DNA from: Methylobacterium dankookense
GTDB taxonomy: Bacteria > Pseudomonadota > Alphaproteobacteria > Rhizobiales > Beijerinckiaceae
Direction: 5' to 3'
Assembly: GCF_902141855.1 (NCBI RefSeq)
Contig: NZ_CABFVH010000025.1
Coordinates: forward strand, 1 to 64,000
Length of the DNA stretch: 64,000 nt
The notes under the pieces were generated by a model. That model made no database searches, was not told the DNA's origin, and worked only from the letters and a program-made list of their open reading frames with translations. Shown piece after piece: positions 16,569 through 25,588 of this stretch. The position numbers were made by a program, and so were the translations under genes. Positions within the stretch are counted from its first letter, which is position 1. The number at the start of each line of letters is the position of its first letter.

Positions 16569-17570
16569 ATGGAACGCCGCAGCTTCCTCGCCGGCGCCGC
16601 CGCGGCTCTGGCCGTCGGCTCGGCCGCCAGAGCCGACATCGTGAAGGTCCGCATCGGCGTCGGCGGCAAGCCGCTGCTCTACTACCTGCCGCTGACGGTG
16701 GCCGAGCAGAAGGGCTACTTCAAGGAGGAGGGCATCGAGGCCGAGATCAACGATTTCGGCGGCGGCGCCCGCTCGCTCCAGGCCCTGATCGGCGGCTCCG
16801 TCGACGTGGTGACGGGGGCCTACGAACACACGCTGCGCATGCAGGCCAAGGGGCAGGACGTGCGCGCCGTGTGCGAGCTCGGCCGGCTGCCCGCCATCGT
16901 CATCGGCGTGCGCAAGGACCTCGCCGACACGGTGAAGTCGGTGGCCGACCTCAAGGGCCGCAAGATCGGCGTGACCGCGCCCGGCTCCTCCACCGCGCTG
17001 GCCTTCCAGTACGCGATGATCAAGGCCGGCCTGAAGGCCACCGACGCGCCTCTCATCGGCATCGGCGGCGGCGCCGGCGCCATCGCCGCGATGAAGAAGG
17101 GCGAGATCGACGCGGTCTCCCATCTCGACCCGGTCATCGCCAAGCTGGAGGCGGATGGCGACATCCAGGTCCTCGTGGACACCCGCACCGAGGCCGGCAC
17201 CCGCGCGCTCTTCGGCGGCCCGAACCCCGCGGCCGTGGTCTACACCAAGCAGGACTGGATCGAGCATCACGGCGCGGCGATGCAGAAGGTGGTCAATGCC
17301 TTCGCCAAGTCGCTGAAATGGCTGGCCACTGCCAAGCCGGAGGACGTCGCCGCCCTGGTGCCGCCGACCTACCATTTCGGCGACAAGACGCTCTACACGC
17401 AGGCCGTGAGGAACTCCCTGGAGAGCTATTCCCGCACCGGCGTGCCGACCCAGGAGGGCATGGCGAGCGTGCTCGAACTGGTGCGCACCCTCGATCCGGA
17501 GCTTCAGGGCGCGCAGATCGACCTGTCGAAGACCTTCGAGGACCGATTCGTGAAGCGCGCCATGGGTTGA
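16569..17570 (+). CDS. SsuA/TauA-type periplasmic binding protein
   Basis: This is a 333-residue solute-binding protein of the NMT1/SsuA/NrtA type that delivers substrate to the permease just upstream. The ATG at 16569 follows GGGAGAGGG. The N terminus reads ERRSFLAG and then a hydrophobic stretch ending ARA, so export may go by the Tat route (RRxFL). The mature part has the family pattern LPLTVAEQKGYFKEEG and DLKGRKIGVTAPGSSTA. The 86-base gap upstream shows no separate gene. It could bind sulfonates, nitrate or thiamine-precursor-like compounds. Confidence 0.88.
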   Translation: MERRSFLAGAAAALAVGSAARADIVKVRIGVGGKPLLYYLPLTVAEQKGYFKEEGIEAEINDFGGGARSLQALIGGSVDVVTGAYEHTLRMQAKGQDVRAVCELGRLPAIVIGVRKDLADTVKSVADLKGRKIGVTAPGSSTALAFQYAMIKAGLKATDAPLIGIGGGAGAIAAMKKGEIDAVSHLDPVIAKLEADGDIQVLVDTRTEAGTRALFGGPNPAAVVYTKQDWIEHHGAAMQKVVNAFAKSLKWLATAKPEDVAALVPPTYHFGDKTLYTQAVRNSLESYSRTGVPTQEGMASVLELVRTLDPELQGAQIDLSKTFEDRFVKRAMG

Positions 17571-17631
17571 AGGGAAGCCCGGCTTACAGCCGAGACTTGC
17601 CTAAACAACGCCTCCCGAACGAGGCGCGGGT

Positions 17632-17883
17632 CCCCTCTCCCGTTCGGGAGAGGGACAGGGTGAAGGATGAGAACTGTCCGGATGGAGTGGAGACGGAGCC
17701 GCCGCAGCGTCGCGGCCTCATACGATTTCAGATTGATCGGACCAGCCGTCTGAGGCGTCCTTGACCCCTCCCCCATCTCCGGCTCCTCCCCGCAAGGGAG
17801 AGGAGAGGCCCAGCGCGGACCGCCGTGATCTCCCCGTAGGGTTCTCGACCCTCACCCCAGCCCTCTCCCGAACGGGAGAGGGG
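17632..17883. repeat. Dispersed repeat: paired 22-base palindromes
   Basis: Two near-identical 22-base palindromes (CCCTCTCCCGTTCGGGAGAG plus GG at 17633-17654; the AA-centred copy at 17861-17882) lie about 200 bases apart. They are flanked by outward sequences resembling GACAGGGTGAAGGATGAGAA and its inverse TTCTCGACCCTCACCC. A third related hairpin is at 17783-17805. The same arrangement recurs at 49978-50114. This fills most of the 17571-17976 gap, which holds no gene. It looks like a REP-type extragenic element. Confidence 0.8.
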
Positions 17884-17976
17884 CGCGCCGGCGACCTGCC
17901 GCACGTGCAGGGGCGATGTGAGAGACCAAGAACCCGTTCCCGAGAGGGGGCTCCCAGGCTCTACGACCGGCGAGCC

Positions 17977-18888
17977 TCAGGCCGTCTCGTTCCACAGCCA
18001 CGCCGCGCCGCGCACGCCCGAGGCGTCGCCGTGGAGGCTCGCGCAGATCCGCGTGTCGAAGGCGTCGGAGAAGACGTGCGGCGCGGTCGCCGCGGGCAGG
18101 CCGTCGATCAGTTCGGGCAAGCGCGAGAGGCCGCCGCCGACGACGATCACGTCCGGGTCGAGGATGTTGACCACGTGAGCGACGCTGCGCCCGAGCCGGT
18201 CGAGATAGGCGGCGAAGGTCGCCTGCGCGTCCCGGTCGCCCGCGCGCATCGCCGCGACGATCGCCTCACCGCCCGCAATGGCGCCGGTGCGGCGGAGATG
18301 GTCCGCGGCGAGGCCGGGGCCCGACACCCAGGTCTCGATGCAGCCGGAGCGGCCGCAATAGCAGGGCGGTCCGGGGCGCTCGGCATCGGTCGGGCGCGGC
18401 AGCGGGTTGTGACCCCATTCCCCGGCGATGCGGTCGCGCCCCGAGAGGGCCCGCCCGCGCAGCGCGATGCCGGAGCCGACGCCCGTGCCGAGGATGATCG
18501 CCCAGACGATCCCGGCCCCCGCCCCGGCCCCGTCGACCGCCTCGGAGATGGCGAGGCAGTTGGCGTCGTTCTCGGCGCGCACCGGCCGGTCGAGCACCGC
18601 CTCGAGATCGCTGAGGAAGGGCTGGCCGTTGAGCCAGGTCGAATTCGCGTTCTTGACGAGGCCGGTCTGCGACGAGATCGCGCCCGGCATGCCGACGCCG
18701 ACGCTGCACGGCCCGCCGGCCTCGTCCTCCAGGCGCGCCACCAAGGCCGCGATGGCCCGTAGCGTCCCGGCATAGTCGCCACGCGGCGTCGCCACGCGCG
18801 CCTCGGCCCGGACCGTGCCGTCGGTGTCGAGGACGATCCCGGCGATCTTCGTGCCGCCGAGATCGATGCCGAGACGCAGCGCGCTCAC
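17977..18888 (-). CDS. ROK-family sugar kinase
   Basis: This is a 303-residue kinase of the ROK family (glucokinase/fructokinase/N-acetylhexosamine kinase group), phosphorylating a sugar with ATP in the cytoplasm. It has the phosphate loop DLGGTK, the sugar-binding ENDANC, and the zinc motif with GHNPLPRPTD followed by CYCGRSGCIETWVSG. The start is a GTG at 18888 that overlaps the dctA stop (GTGA), so it is probably co-translated with the C4-dicarboxylate carrier. Longer upstream starts would lie inside dctA. Substrate not determinable from sequence; fructose or mannose are likely. Confidence 0.88.
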   Translation of the reverse strand: MSALRLGIDLGGTKIAGIVLDTDGTVRAEARVATPRGDYAGTLRAIAALVARLEDEAGGPCSVGVGMPGAISSQTGLVKNANSTWLNGQPFLSDLEAVLDRPVRAENDANCLAISEAVDGAGAGAGIVWAIILGTGVGSGIALRGRALSGRDRIAGEWGHNPLPRPTDAERPGPPCYCGRSGCIETWVSGPGLAADHLRRTGAIAGGEAIVAAMRAGDRDAQATFAAYLDRLGRSVAHVVNILDPDVIVVGGGLSRLPELIDGLPAATAPHVFSDAFDTRICASLHGDASGVRGAAWLWNETA

Positions 18889-20279
18889 TCGGCGGCGGCG
18901 ACCTTCGTGGACGAGGGGGGGGTATCGGTCGCCATCGGCTGCGGGCTCTCGTCGGAGATGTGCGTGCCGATCGCGACCGGGTGCGACATCACCTCGTTGA
19001 GCTTGTTCATGTCGAGCTCGCCCTCCCAGCGGCTGACCACCACGCAGGCCACGCCGTTGCCGACGAGGTTGGTGAGCGCGCGGCACTCGGACATGAACTT
19101 GTCGATGCCGAGCACCAGGGTCATCGCGGCCACCGGAACCGGATTGTTCGGGATGGCGGCGAGCGTCGCGGCGAGCGTGATGAAGCCGGCGCCCGTGACG
19201 CCCGAGGCGCCCTTCGAGGTCAGCATCGCCACGACGATGATCGTCGCGTACTGGCCGATCGACAGGTCAGCGCCCACCGCCTGCGCCAGGAACAGCGTCG
19301 CCAGCGTCATGTAGATGTTGGTGCCGTCGAGGTTGAACGAGTAGCCGGTCGGGATAACGAGGCCGACCACCGAATCGGAGGCGCCGAGGCGGCGCATCTT
19401 GGTCATCATGTGCGGCAGCACGGTCTCCGAGGAGGAGGTGCCGAGCACGATGAGCAGCTCGTCCTTGATGTAGGCGAGGAAGCGGAAGATCGAGAACCCG
19501 GCGAAGCGCGCGATGCCGCCGAGCACCAAGACGATGAACAGGAAGGCGGTGACGTAGAAGGTGCCCACCAGCCAGGCGAGGTCGACGACCTTGCCGATGC
19601 CGTACTCGCCGATGGTGAAGGCCATGGCGCCGAAGGCGCCGAGGGGCGCGAGCTTCACGATCATGCCGATGATGCGGAAGAAGATCTGCCCGGCGGTGTC
19701 GATCGCGTGGGAGATGCCCTCGGCCTTCGCGCCCATGCCGGTGACGACGACGCCGGTGAGGATCGAGATCAGCAGCACCTGCAGCAGGTCGCCGGTGGCG
19801 AAGGCGTCGAAGAAGCTCTTCGGGATGATCGCCATGATGTGGGCGATGGTCGAATCGGCCGCCGCCTTCTGCGCATAGCCCGCGACCTTGCTGGCATCGA
19901 GCTTCGACGGGTCGGCGTGGAAGCCGGCGCCGGGCTGGATGATCTCGCCGACGATGATGCCGATCAGCAGCGCGATGGTGGAGACCACCTCGAAGTAGAT
20001 CAGCGCCTTCAGGCCCACGCGGCCGACCTTCTTCAGGTCTCCGATCGAGGCGATGCCGTGCACGATGGTGCAGAAGATGATCGGCGCGATCATCATCTTG
20101 ATCAGCGCCACGAAGGCGTCGCCGAGCCATTTCAGCGACTTGCCGAACTCGGGGTAGAGGTAGCCGACCGCCACGCCGAGGGCGATCGCGATCAGGACCT
20201 GGATGTAGAGGACCTTGTACCAGGGCTCCGAGGGAGCGGCCACGCCGTGCGCCGCGGCGGGTTGGGGCATCTGGGCCAT
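18885..20279 (-). CDS. dctA: C4-dicarboxylate transport protein DctA
   Basis: DctA imports succinate, fumarate and malate with protons. The 464-residue membrane protein of the DAACS family has the serine-rich GTSSSETVLPHMM hairpin motif, TGYSFNLDGTNIYMTLA and SKGASGVTGAGFITLA, all diagnostic of DctA. I chose the ATG at 20279 (GGGTGA five bases upstream) over the GTG at 20288. The ROK kinase overlaps its stop. No sigma-54 promoter was found upstream, although dctA is RpoN-dependent in rhizobia. Confidence 0.92.
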   Translation of the reverse strand: MAQMPQPAAAHGVAAPSEPWYKVLYIQVLIAIALGVAVGYLYPEFGKSLKWLGDAFVALIKMMIAPIIFCTIVHGIASIGDLKKVGRVGLKALIYFEVVSTIALLIGIIVGEIIQPGAGFHADPSKLDASKVAGYAQKAAADSTIAHIMAIIPKSFFDAFATGDLLQVLLISILTGVVVTGMGAKAEGISHAIDTAGQIFFRIIGMIVKLAPLGAFGAMAFTIGEYGIGKVVDLAWLVGTFYVTAFLFIVLVLGGIARFAGFSIFRFLAYIKDELLIVLGTSSSETVLPHMMTKMRRLGASDSVVGLVIPTGYSFNLDGTNIYMTLATLFLAQAVGADLSIGQYATIIVVAMLTSKGASGVTGAGFITLAATLAAIPNNPVPVAAMTLVLGIDKFMSECRALTNLVGNGVACVVVSRWEGELDMNKLNEVMSHPVAIGTHISDESPQPMATDTPPSSTKVAAAE

Positions 20280-20588
20280 TCGCGTCACCCGTGCACGCCG
20301 GAGCGTGCATCCTCCGTCCCGGCCGGACGAGCCCGGCGCGGATGTTGATTTTTATCGACTGTGCCGGATTAACCGGGCTCGGAAGTCGGTCTAGCGGCTT
20401 TGCGACAGCGCCTCAACGGCGCCCGCACCCTCCGCCGCGCCCGATTGGTGACAAAATCCTGTCGATGGGCGGATAGGCCGCTTTCCGCAGGCCCCGCGCA
20501 GTTGCATTCAAGTATGTGCGGCTCGACCCGGCCGGGTGGCCCGGGATCTAGTGTCGATCCCGAGCATCGCGCCGTATCGGAGAGCCGC
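20280..20588. other. Divergent non-coding region dctA / L,D-transpeptidase
   Basis: About 310 bases between two divergent genes. It has AT-richer patches (for example GATTTTTATC at about 20347-20356) that could hold promoters for both sides. No gene, riboswitch or convincing sigma-54 motif is seen. Confidence 0.4.
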
Positions 20589-21017
20589 ATGATCCGGTCC
20601 GTCCGCTCCGGTGCCGCGTTCCTCGGCATCGCCCTCGCCTGGGCCGCAAGCGGGGCGGCCCAGGCCCGCGTCGTCGCGCGGATCGACCAGTCGAACCAGC
20701 TCATGCGCGTCTTCGTGAACGGCGAGCTGTCCTATATCTGGCCGGTTTCGACGGCGCGTCGCGGCTTCGTCACGCCGAACGGCAGCTTTCGCGTGGGGCT
20801 GATGGCGCCGATGTGGCGCTCGCGCACCTATCACGGCTCGCCGATGCCGCACGCGATGTTCTTCCGCGGCGGCTACGCCATTCACGGAACCTATGCGACG
20901 GGCCAGCTCGGGCGGCGGGCGAGCCATGGCTGCGTCCGCCTCAGCCCCGGCCATGCCCGCGCCCTGTTCGGGCTGGCGCGCCGATACGGCGGCGCCAGCG
21001 TCGTCATCCGGAACTGA
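20589..21017 (+). CDS. L,D-transpeptidase (YkuD domain)
   Basis: This is a 142-residue exported L,D-transpeptidase that cross-links peptidoglycan or anchors proteins in the periplasm. A signal peptide (residues 1-26, ending GAAQA) precedes a compact YkuD domain with ARIDQSNQLMRVFVNGEL-type strands and the catalytic SHGCVRL, where His and Cys form the active site. The ATG at 20589 gives the signal peptide directly; the 63-codon upstream extension has none. It converges on the CYTH gene with only five bases between. Confidence 0.9.
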   Translation: MIRSVRSGAAFLGIALAWAASGAAQARVVARIDQSNQLMRVFVNGELSYIWPVSTARRGFVTPNGSFRVGLMAPMWRSRTYHGSPMPHAMFFRGGYAIHGTYATGQLGRRASHGCVRLSPGHARALFGLARRYGGASVVIRN

Positions 21018-21022
21018 GCGCT

Positions 21023-21949
21023 TCAGCTCTGCGGCTGGGTCCGGCGCGGGCGCACGGTCCAGCGCTCGAAGGCGGCGGCCGGGTCCTCGGCGCCGGTGGC
21101 CGGCTCCTGCGGCTGCTGGATCGCGGCGCCGAGCGCCTGGGACAGGCTCTCGATCACGTCGTCGATGCGCGCGTCGGTGGCGGGCTTGTCGGCGGCGGGC
21201 GGCGTCGGCTGCGGCGCCTCGGGGGCGCTCGCCTGCGGAGCCTCGACGGGCGCCTCGGGCGCCGGCTCGCGCGGGGCCTCCGGCGCGGCGGCGACCACGG
21301 CGGCGGGCGCCGCCGCGCCTGCGCCACCCGCGATGCGACGGAGCGTGTTCACCACGCCGTCATCGCCCTCGGGCCGGGCTTCGGGCGCCCGCGGGGTGCT
21401 CGGGCTGCCGTAGCGGCCGAAGCCGAAGCGCGGCTCGATCAGGTCGAGCACCCCGTCGAGGGCGGCGTTGCTGAGGCCGATCTCGCCGGCCTGCGGCGCG
21501 CCCTGCAGGGCGACGGACTGGCGCTCATAGGCGGCGTCCGCGGTCACTTCCTGGCCGAACCAGGCCGGGGCGGCGAAGGCGTTGGCGTCGCCCTCGCTGT
21601 CGAAGGCGACGCTGATCAGGTCGAGGCTGCCGGGGCTGACGTAGCGGTCGATCAGCACCTCGCGGCCGGCGACCGACAGCGTCGTGCGGTCGTAGGCGGC
21701 CTTGCCGGGGCAGACGTCGAGGAGGGCGTCGCCGTGGGCGCGCGGCACCTCGGTGCGCTCCTCCGCGAACCCGCCATCGGCGGCCTTGGCCACGAGCACG
21801 AGGTGGCATTGCTGGCCGTCGACGCGCACGAAGGAGGTCCGCCCGCCCTGGGGAGCGAAGTAGCCCTCGGTGATGCGCGCGCCGCCGCGCTCCTTGCGGA
21901 TCAGGCGCACCAGCGAGGGCGCCACGAGGAATCGCCGGACAACGCTCAT
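21023..21949 (-). CDS. Degenerate CYTH-like protein with Pro/Ala-rich tail
   Basis: The first ~165 residues of this 308-residue protein follow the CYTH (triphosphate tunnel) fold: VRRFLVAPSL at the start, ITEGYFAPQGG, an Arg/Val strand, EERTEVPRAHGDALLDVCPG, DRYVSPGSLDLISVAF, and PAWFGQEVTADAAYERQSVAL. The usual N-terminal ExExK metal motif is replaced by SVVRR, so triphosphatase activity is doubtful. The rest is a low-complexity Ala/Pro/Glu linker and a short C-terminal helix. GGGAGGTG precedes the ATG. The CYTH assignment is by pattern; an alternative is a lineage-specific protein of unknown role. Confidence 0.6.
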   Translation of the reverse strand: MSVVRRFLVAPSLVRLIRKERGGARITEGYFAPQGGRTSFVRVDGQQCHLVLVAKAADGGFAEERTEVPRAHGDALLDVCPGKAAYDRTTLSVAGREVLIDRYVSPGSLDLISVAFDSEGDANAFAAPAWFGQEVTADAAYERQSVALQGAPQAGEIGLSNAALDGVLDLIEPRFGFGRYGSPSTPRAPEARPEGDDGVVNTLRRIAGGAGAAAPAAVVAAAPEAPREPAPEAPVEAPQASAPEAPQPTPPAADKPATDARIDDVIESLSQALGAAIQQPQEPATGAEDPAAAFERWTVRPRRTQPQS

Positions 21950-22216
21950 ACACTCACCTCCCATCAGGGGCCTTCCAGCGGTCCGACGACCGGAGGAGGG
22001 ACGCTTCGGGCCACCCGGGATCCACGACCGGACCGGTCGCGCGAACCGGCGGGAGACCGGCCTCGAGACGGGTCCCCGCGCAGCGCTCAACCACCGGTCG
22101 AAAGATCCGCAGCAACCTCTCGTCCTTCAGGGACTACGCGGAAAGCGAGCGAAATCAAGACCGTGCCCCGCCGGAACCTGCGACGGGAGCCCCTCGTCCC
22201 CACGGAACCGCCCGTC

Positions 22217-22624
<408 letters not shown>

Positions 22625-22688
22625 CTATCGTCCTCCATTCGGGTCTCGCGCCCCAATATGGGGATGATGGCGCCGCCCGGTCAGCCGG

Positions 22689-23837
22689 TCACGCCGCCGC
22701 GCCCAGGGTGTCGGCCATGCGGGCCTCGCGCAGGCCCATCGGCAGGGGCGCCCCCGTCGTGGTGTCGATCGCGGTCTGGTGCTCGATCTCGGCGTTGATC
22801 TCGCCGCCGAGCAGCACGATCGTGGACGAGATCCAGATCCAGGTCATGAAGCCGATCACGGCGCCGAGCGAGCCGTAGGTCTCGTTGTAATTGCCGAAAC
22901 TGGCGACGTACCACGAGAACAGCAGCGAGGCCGCGAGCCAGAGGAGGCAGGCCACGACGCTGCCGATTCCGACCCAGCGCCAGCGCGCCCGCTCGCGGCT
23001 CGGCCCGTAGCGGTAGAGCAGCGACAACCCGCCGAGCAGCACGAGGAGGAGCGCCGGCCAGCGCAGGGCGGCGAGCAGCCAGGCGGAATCGCTGATCCCG
23101 ACGAAGCTGAACACCACCGGCAGCACCACGATGGAGGTGAGCGCCAGGATGATGAAGACGAGGGCGCCCGCGGTGAAGGTGAGCGAGCGCAGGTTCAGCA
23201 TCACGAAGCTGCGCTTCTCCTCCTCCTCGTAGACGACGTTGAGGGCATCGAACATCGCCTTCATGGCGGCGTTGGCGCTCCACAGCGAGAGCAGCAGGCT
23301 CGTGAAGAAGGTGAGCCCCAGCGTGCCGCCGCCCTTGGCCGCGATGCGCTTGACCTGATCGCCGACGATCTCGATCGCCCCGGAGGGCAGCACGCCCTGC
23401 ATCGCGGCGAGGTGGTCGTTGATGACGTTCACGTCCGCGAACAGGCCGTAGCAGGTGACCAGCGCGGCGACCGCGGGGAACAGGGAGAGCAGCGTGTAGA
23501 AGGTGACGCCCGCCGCCACCGAGAGCACGCGGTCCTTGTTGAACTCCAGATAGACGCGGTAGGCGATGTCCTTCCAGCCGCGATGCGGGATCTCCTCGGG
23601 GCTGGCGGCGGTGCGCCCGCGGTCGGACTGCGTCGCGGCGACCCGGCGGGCGGCCCGGCCGGCATAGGACACCGCCCCCGACCCGTTCCGCTCCGGCGGC
23701 GCCTCCTGCCCCTCCGCCGGCGCGGCACGGCGCGGCGCCGCGGCGAAGGCGACGAGGGCGGTGCCGAGAAGGAGGGTCCAGAGGAGCGAGGCGGTCTCGG
23801 GCGACGGCGTCGGCCGCGCGGATCTGGGCGAGGTCAT
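22689..23837 (-). CDS. YihY/BrkB-family inner-membrane protein
   Basis: The 382-residue protein has a short Pro/Arg-rich N-terminal portion with one hydrophobic segment (about residues 15-33), then the YihY/virulence factor BrkB domain with about six transmembrane segments. The family signature FYTLLSLFPAVAALV and GGEINAEIE near the end are visible. Family members were once called ribonuclease BN, wrongly; their function is uncertain. The ATG at 23837 was chosen; a GTG 36 bases upstream is possible. Nothing nearby explains a specific role. Confidence 0.8.
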   Translation of the reverse strand: MTSPRSARPTPSPETASLLWTLLLGTALVAFAAAPRRAAPAEGQEAPPERNGSGAVSYAGRAARRVAATQSDRGRTAASPEEIPHRGWKDIAYRVYLEFNKDRVLSVAAGVTFYTLLSLFPAVAALVTCYGLFADVNVINDHLAAMQGVLPSGAIEIVGDQVKRIAAKGGGTLGLTFFTSLLLSLWSANAAMKAMFDALNVVYEEEEKRSFVMLNLRSLTFTAGALVFIILALTSIVVLPVVFSFVGISDSAWLLAALRWPALLLVLLGGLSLLYRYGPSRERARWRWVGIGSVVACLLWLAASLLFSWYVASFGNYNETYGSLGAVIGFMTWIWISSTIVLLGGEINAEIEHQTAIDTTTGAPLPMGLREARMADTLGAAA

Positions 23838-23939
23838 CGGGGAAAAGGCACCGGCGCGCGCGGATCCGCGCACACGGCCAAACGCCAGCGCGGCCGCCGC
23901 GTTCCGCGCGCCCTGTGGACCTGCCGGCTCAGCGCGCGA

Positions 23940-25451
23940 TCAGCCTCCGTAGAGGCCGGCATGCGTCTCGCGCAGGACGTTCTTCTGGACCTTGCCCATG
24001 GCGTTGCGCGGCAGCTCGGGGGCGAAGAGCACCCGCTTCGGGCATTTGAACTTGGCGAGCCGGCCTTCGAGATGGGCGAGGATCGCCGCCTCGTCCGGCG
24101 CGCCCTCCCCCGGCACGACCACCGCCGTGACGCCCTCGCCGAAATCGGCATGCGGCAGGCCGATCACCGCGGATTCGACCACGCCCGGCAGGGCGTCGAT
24201 CTCGGTCTCGACCTCCTTCGGGTAGACGTTGAAGCCGCCCGTGATGATGAGGTCCTTGCCGCGGCCGACGATGTGGACGTAGCCGCGGGAATCGACCTTG
24301 CCGAGGTCGCCGGTGATGAAGAACCCGTCCGCCTTGAACTCGGCCGCCGTCTTCTCCGGCATGCGCCAGTAGCCCTTGAAGACGTTGGGCCCGCGGACCT
24401 CGATCATGCCGACCTCGTCTTGGGGCAGCGCCTTCCCGCTCTCGGGATCGACCACGCGGAGCGCCACGCCCGGCAAGGGCATGCCGACCGTGCCCGCCAC
24501 CCGGTCGCCCGCGTAGGGGTTCGAGGTGCTCATGTTGGTCTCGGTCATGCCGTAGCGCTCGAGGATGGCGTGGCCGGTGCGGGCCTGCCATTCGCGGTGC
24601 GTCTCGGCGAGCAGCGGCGCCGAGCCCGATACGAAGAGCCGCATCCCGGCCGCCGCCGCGCGGTCGAGGCCGGGCTCCTTGAGGAGGCGCGTGTAGAAGG
24701 TCGGCACGCCCATCATCGCGGTCGCCCGGCCCATCAGCGAGAGGATCAGCTTCGAATCGAGCCTGGGCAGGAACAGCATCGTGCCGCCGGAGGCGAGCAC
24801 CGTGTTGGTCGCCACGAACAGGCCGTGGGTGTGGAAGACCGGCAGGGCGTGGATCAGCACGTCGTCGGCGGTGAAGCGCCAGTACTCAACCAGGGTGCGG
24901 GCATTCGAGGCGAGGTTGTCGTGGCTGAGCATGGCGCCCTTGGAGCGCCCGGTCGTGCCCGAGGTGTAGAGGATCGCGGCGAGGTCCTCGGGGCCGCGCT
25001 CCACATCCGTGAAGGCCTCGGTCTCGCGGTCGGCGGCCTCGCTGGCGCTGCCGCGTCCCGCCGAATCGAGGGTCAGCACCCGCGGCACGGCCTGGGTGAC
25101 GGCGGCGAGCGCCTCCTGCCGGGCCGGATCGCAGACGAAGACCGCGGGCTCGGCATCGCCCAGGAAGTAGCCGATCTCGGCCGGCGTGTAGGCGGTGTTG
25201 AGCGGCAGGAAGACCGCGCCGGCCCGGACCGCGCCGAGATAGAGGAACACGACCTCCGCGCTCTTCTCGACCTGCGCGGCGACGCGGTCGCCGGGCTTCA
25301 CGCCGAGGGCGACCAGGGCCGCGGCATAGGCGCCGGAGCGCAGCAGGAGGTCGCCGTAGCTGTAGCGGCGGCCCTCCGGCGTCTCGATGAAGGTCTTGTC
25401 CGGATCGGCGGGCAGGTTCTCCCGCACCAGGGCGAAAAGGTGGTTCGTCAT
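23940..25451 (-). CDS. matB: Malonyl-CoA synthetase (MatB-like)
   Basis: This is a 503-residue acyl-CoA synthetase of the ANL superfamily. It has the ATP loop YTSGTTGRSKGAM, the adenylate motif ERYGMTETNM, GPNVFKGYW, TGDLGKVD and the C-terminal catalytic lysine in PRNAMGKVQKN. The N-terminal third (HLFALVRENLPADPDKTFIE and VEKSAEVVFLYLGAVRAGAV) and the length match MatB, which activates malonate or methylmalonate with CoA. No malonyl-CoA decarboxylase or dicarboxylate carrier is adjacent, so the substrate assignment is by similarity. The ATG at 25451 was chosen; the upstream frame to 25520 is non-conserved. Confidence 0.82.
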   Translation of the reverse strand: MTNHLFALVRENLPADPDKTFIETPEGRRYSYGDLLLRSGAYAAALVALGVKPGDRVAAQVEKSAEVVFLYLGAVRAGAVFLPLNTAYTPAEIGYFLGDAEPAVFVCDPARQEALAAVTQAVPRVLTLDSAGRGSASEAADRETEAFTDVERGPEDLAAILYTSGTTGRSKGAMLSHDNLASNARTLVEYWRFTADDVLIHALPVFHTHGLFVATNTVLASGGTMLFLPRLDSKLILSLMGRATAMMGVPTFYTRLLKEPGLDRAAAAGMRLFVSGSAPLLAETHREWQARTGHAILERYGMTETNMSTSNPYAGDRVAGTVGMPLPGVALRVVDPESGKALPQDEVGMIEVRGPNVFKGYWRMPEKTAAEFKADGFFITGDLGKVDSRGYVHIVGRGKDLIITGGFNVYPKEVETEIDALPGVVESAVIGLPHADFGEGVTAVVVPGEGAPDEAAILAHLEGRLAKFKCPKRVLFAPELPRNAMGKVQKNVLRETHAGLYGG

Positions 25452-25553
25452 GGAGCGAACCCCTAGAACATGATGCGGGAGAGTGGAATCCGGTTTTCCG
25501 GACTCGCCGCGCCTTCCCAAGGGGATAGCGCGGGGATCGCGCGGCCTCCGACT

Positions 25554-25588
25554 TGGCCTCGATTATTTGGCCTCGATTATTTGGCCTC
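25554..25588. repeat. 14-bp tandem repeat across a stop codon
   Basis: The unit TGGCCTCGATTATT at about 25554 is repeated directly, followed by a partial third copy. One copy contains the TAA stop of the small exported gene at 25577-25918. The unit is not a multiple of three. Confidence 0.7.

Noticed and set aside
17632..17883. CRISPR array, suggested by repeated palindromes
   Set aside because: Only two or three copies, in inverted orientation and with irregular spacing; this fits REP-type repeats.
20280..20400. Sigma-54 promoter for dctA
   Set aside because: Expected by analogy with rhizobia, but no GG-N10-GC pair with a TGGCAC-like -24 element was found upstream of dctA.
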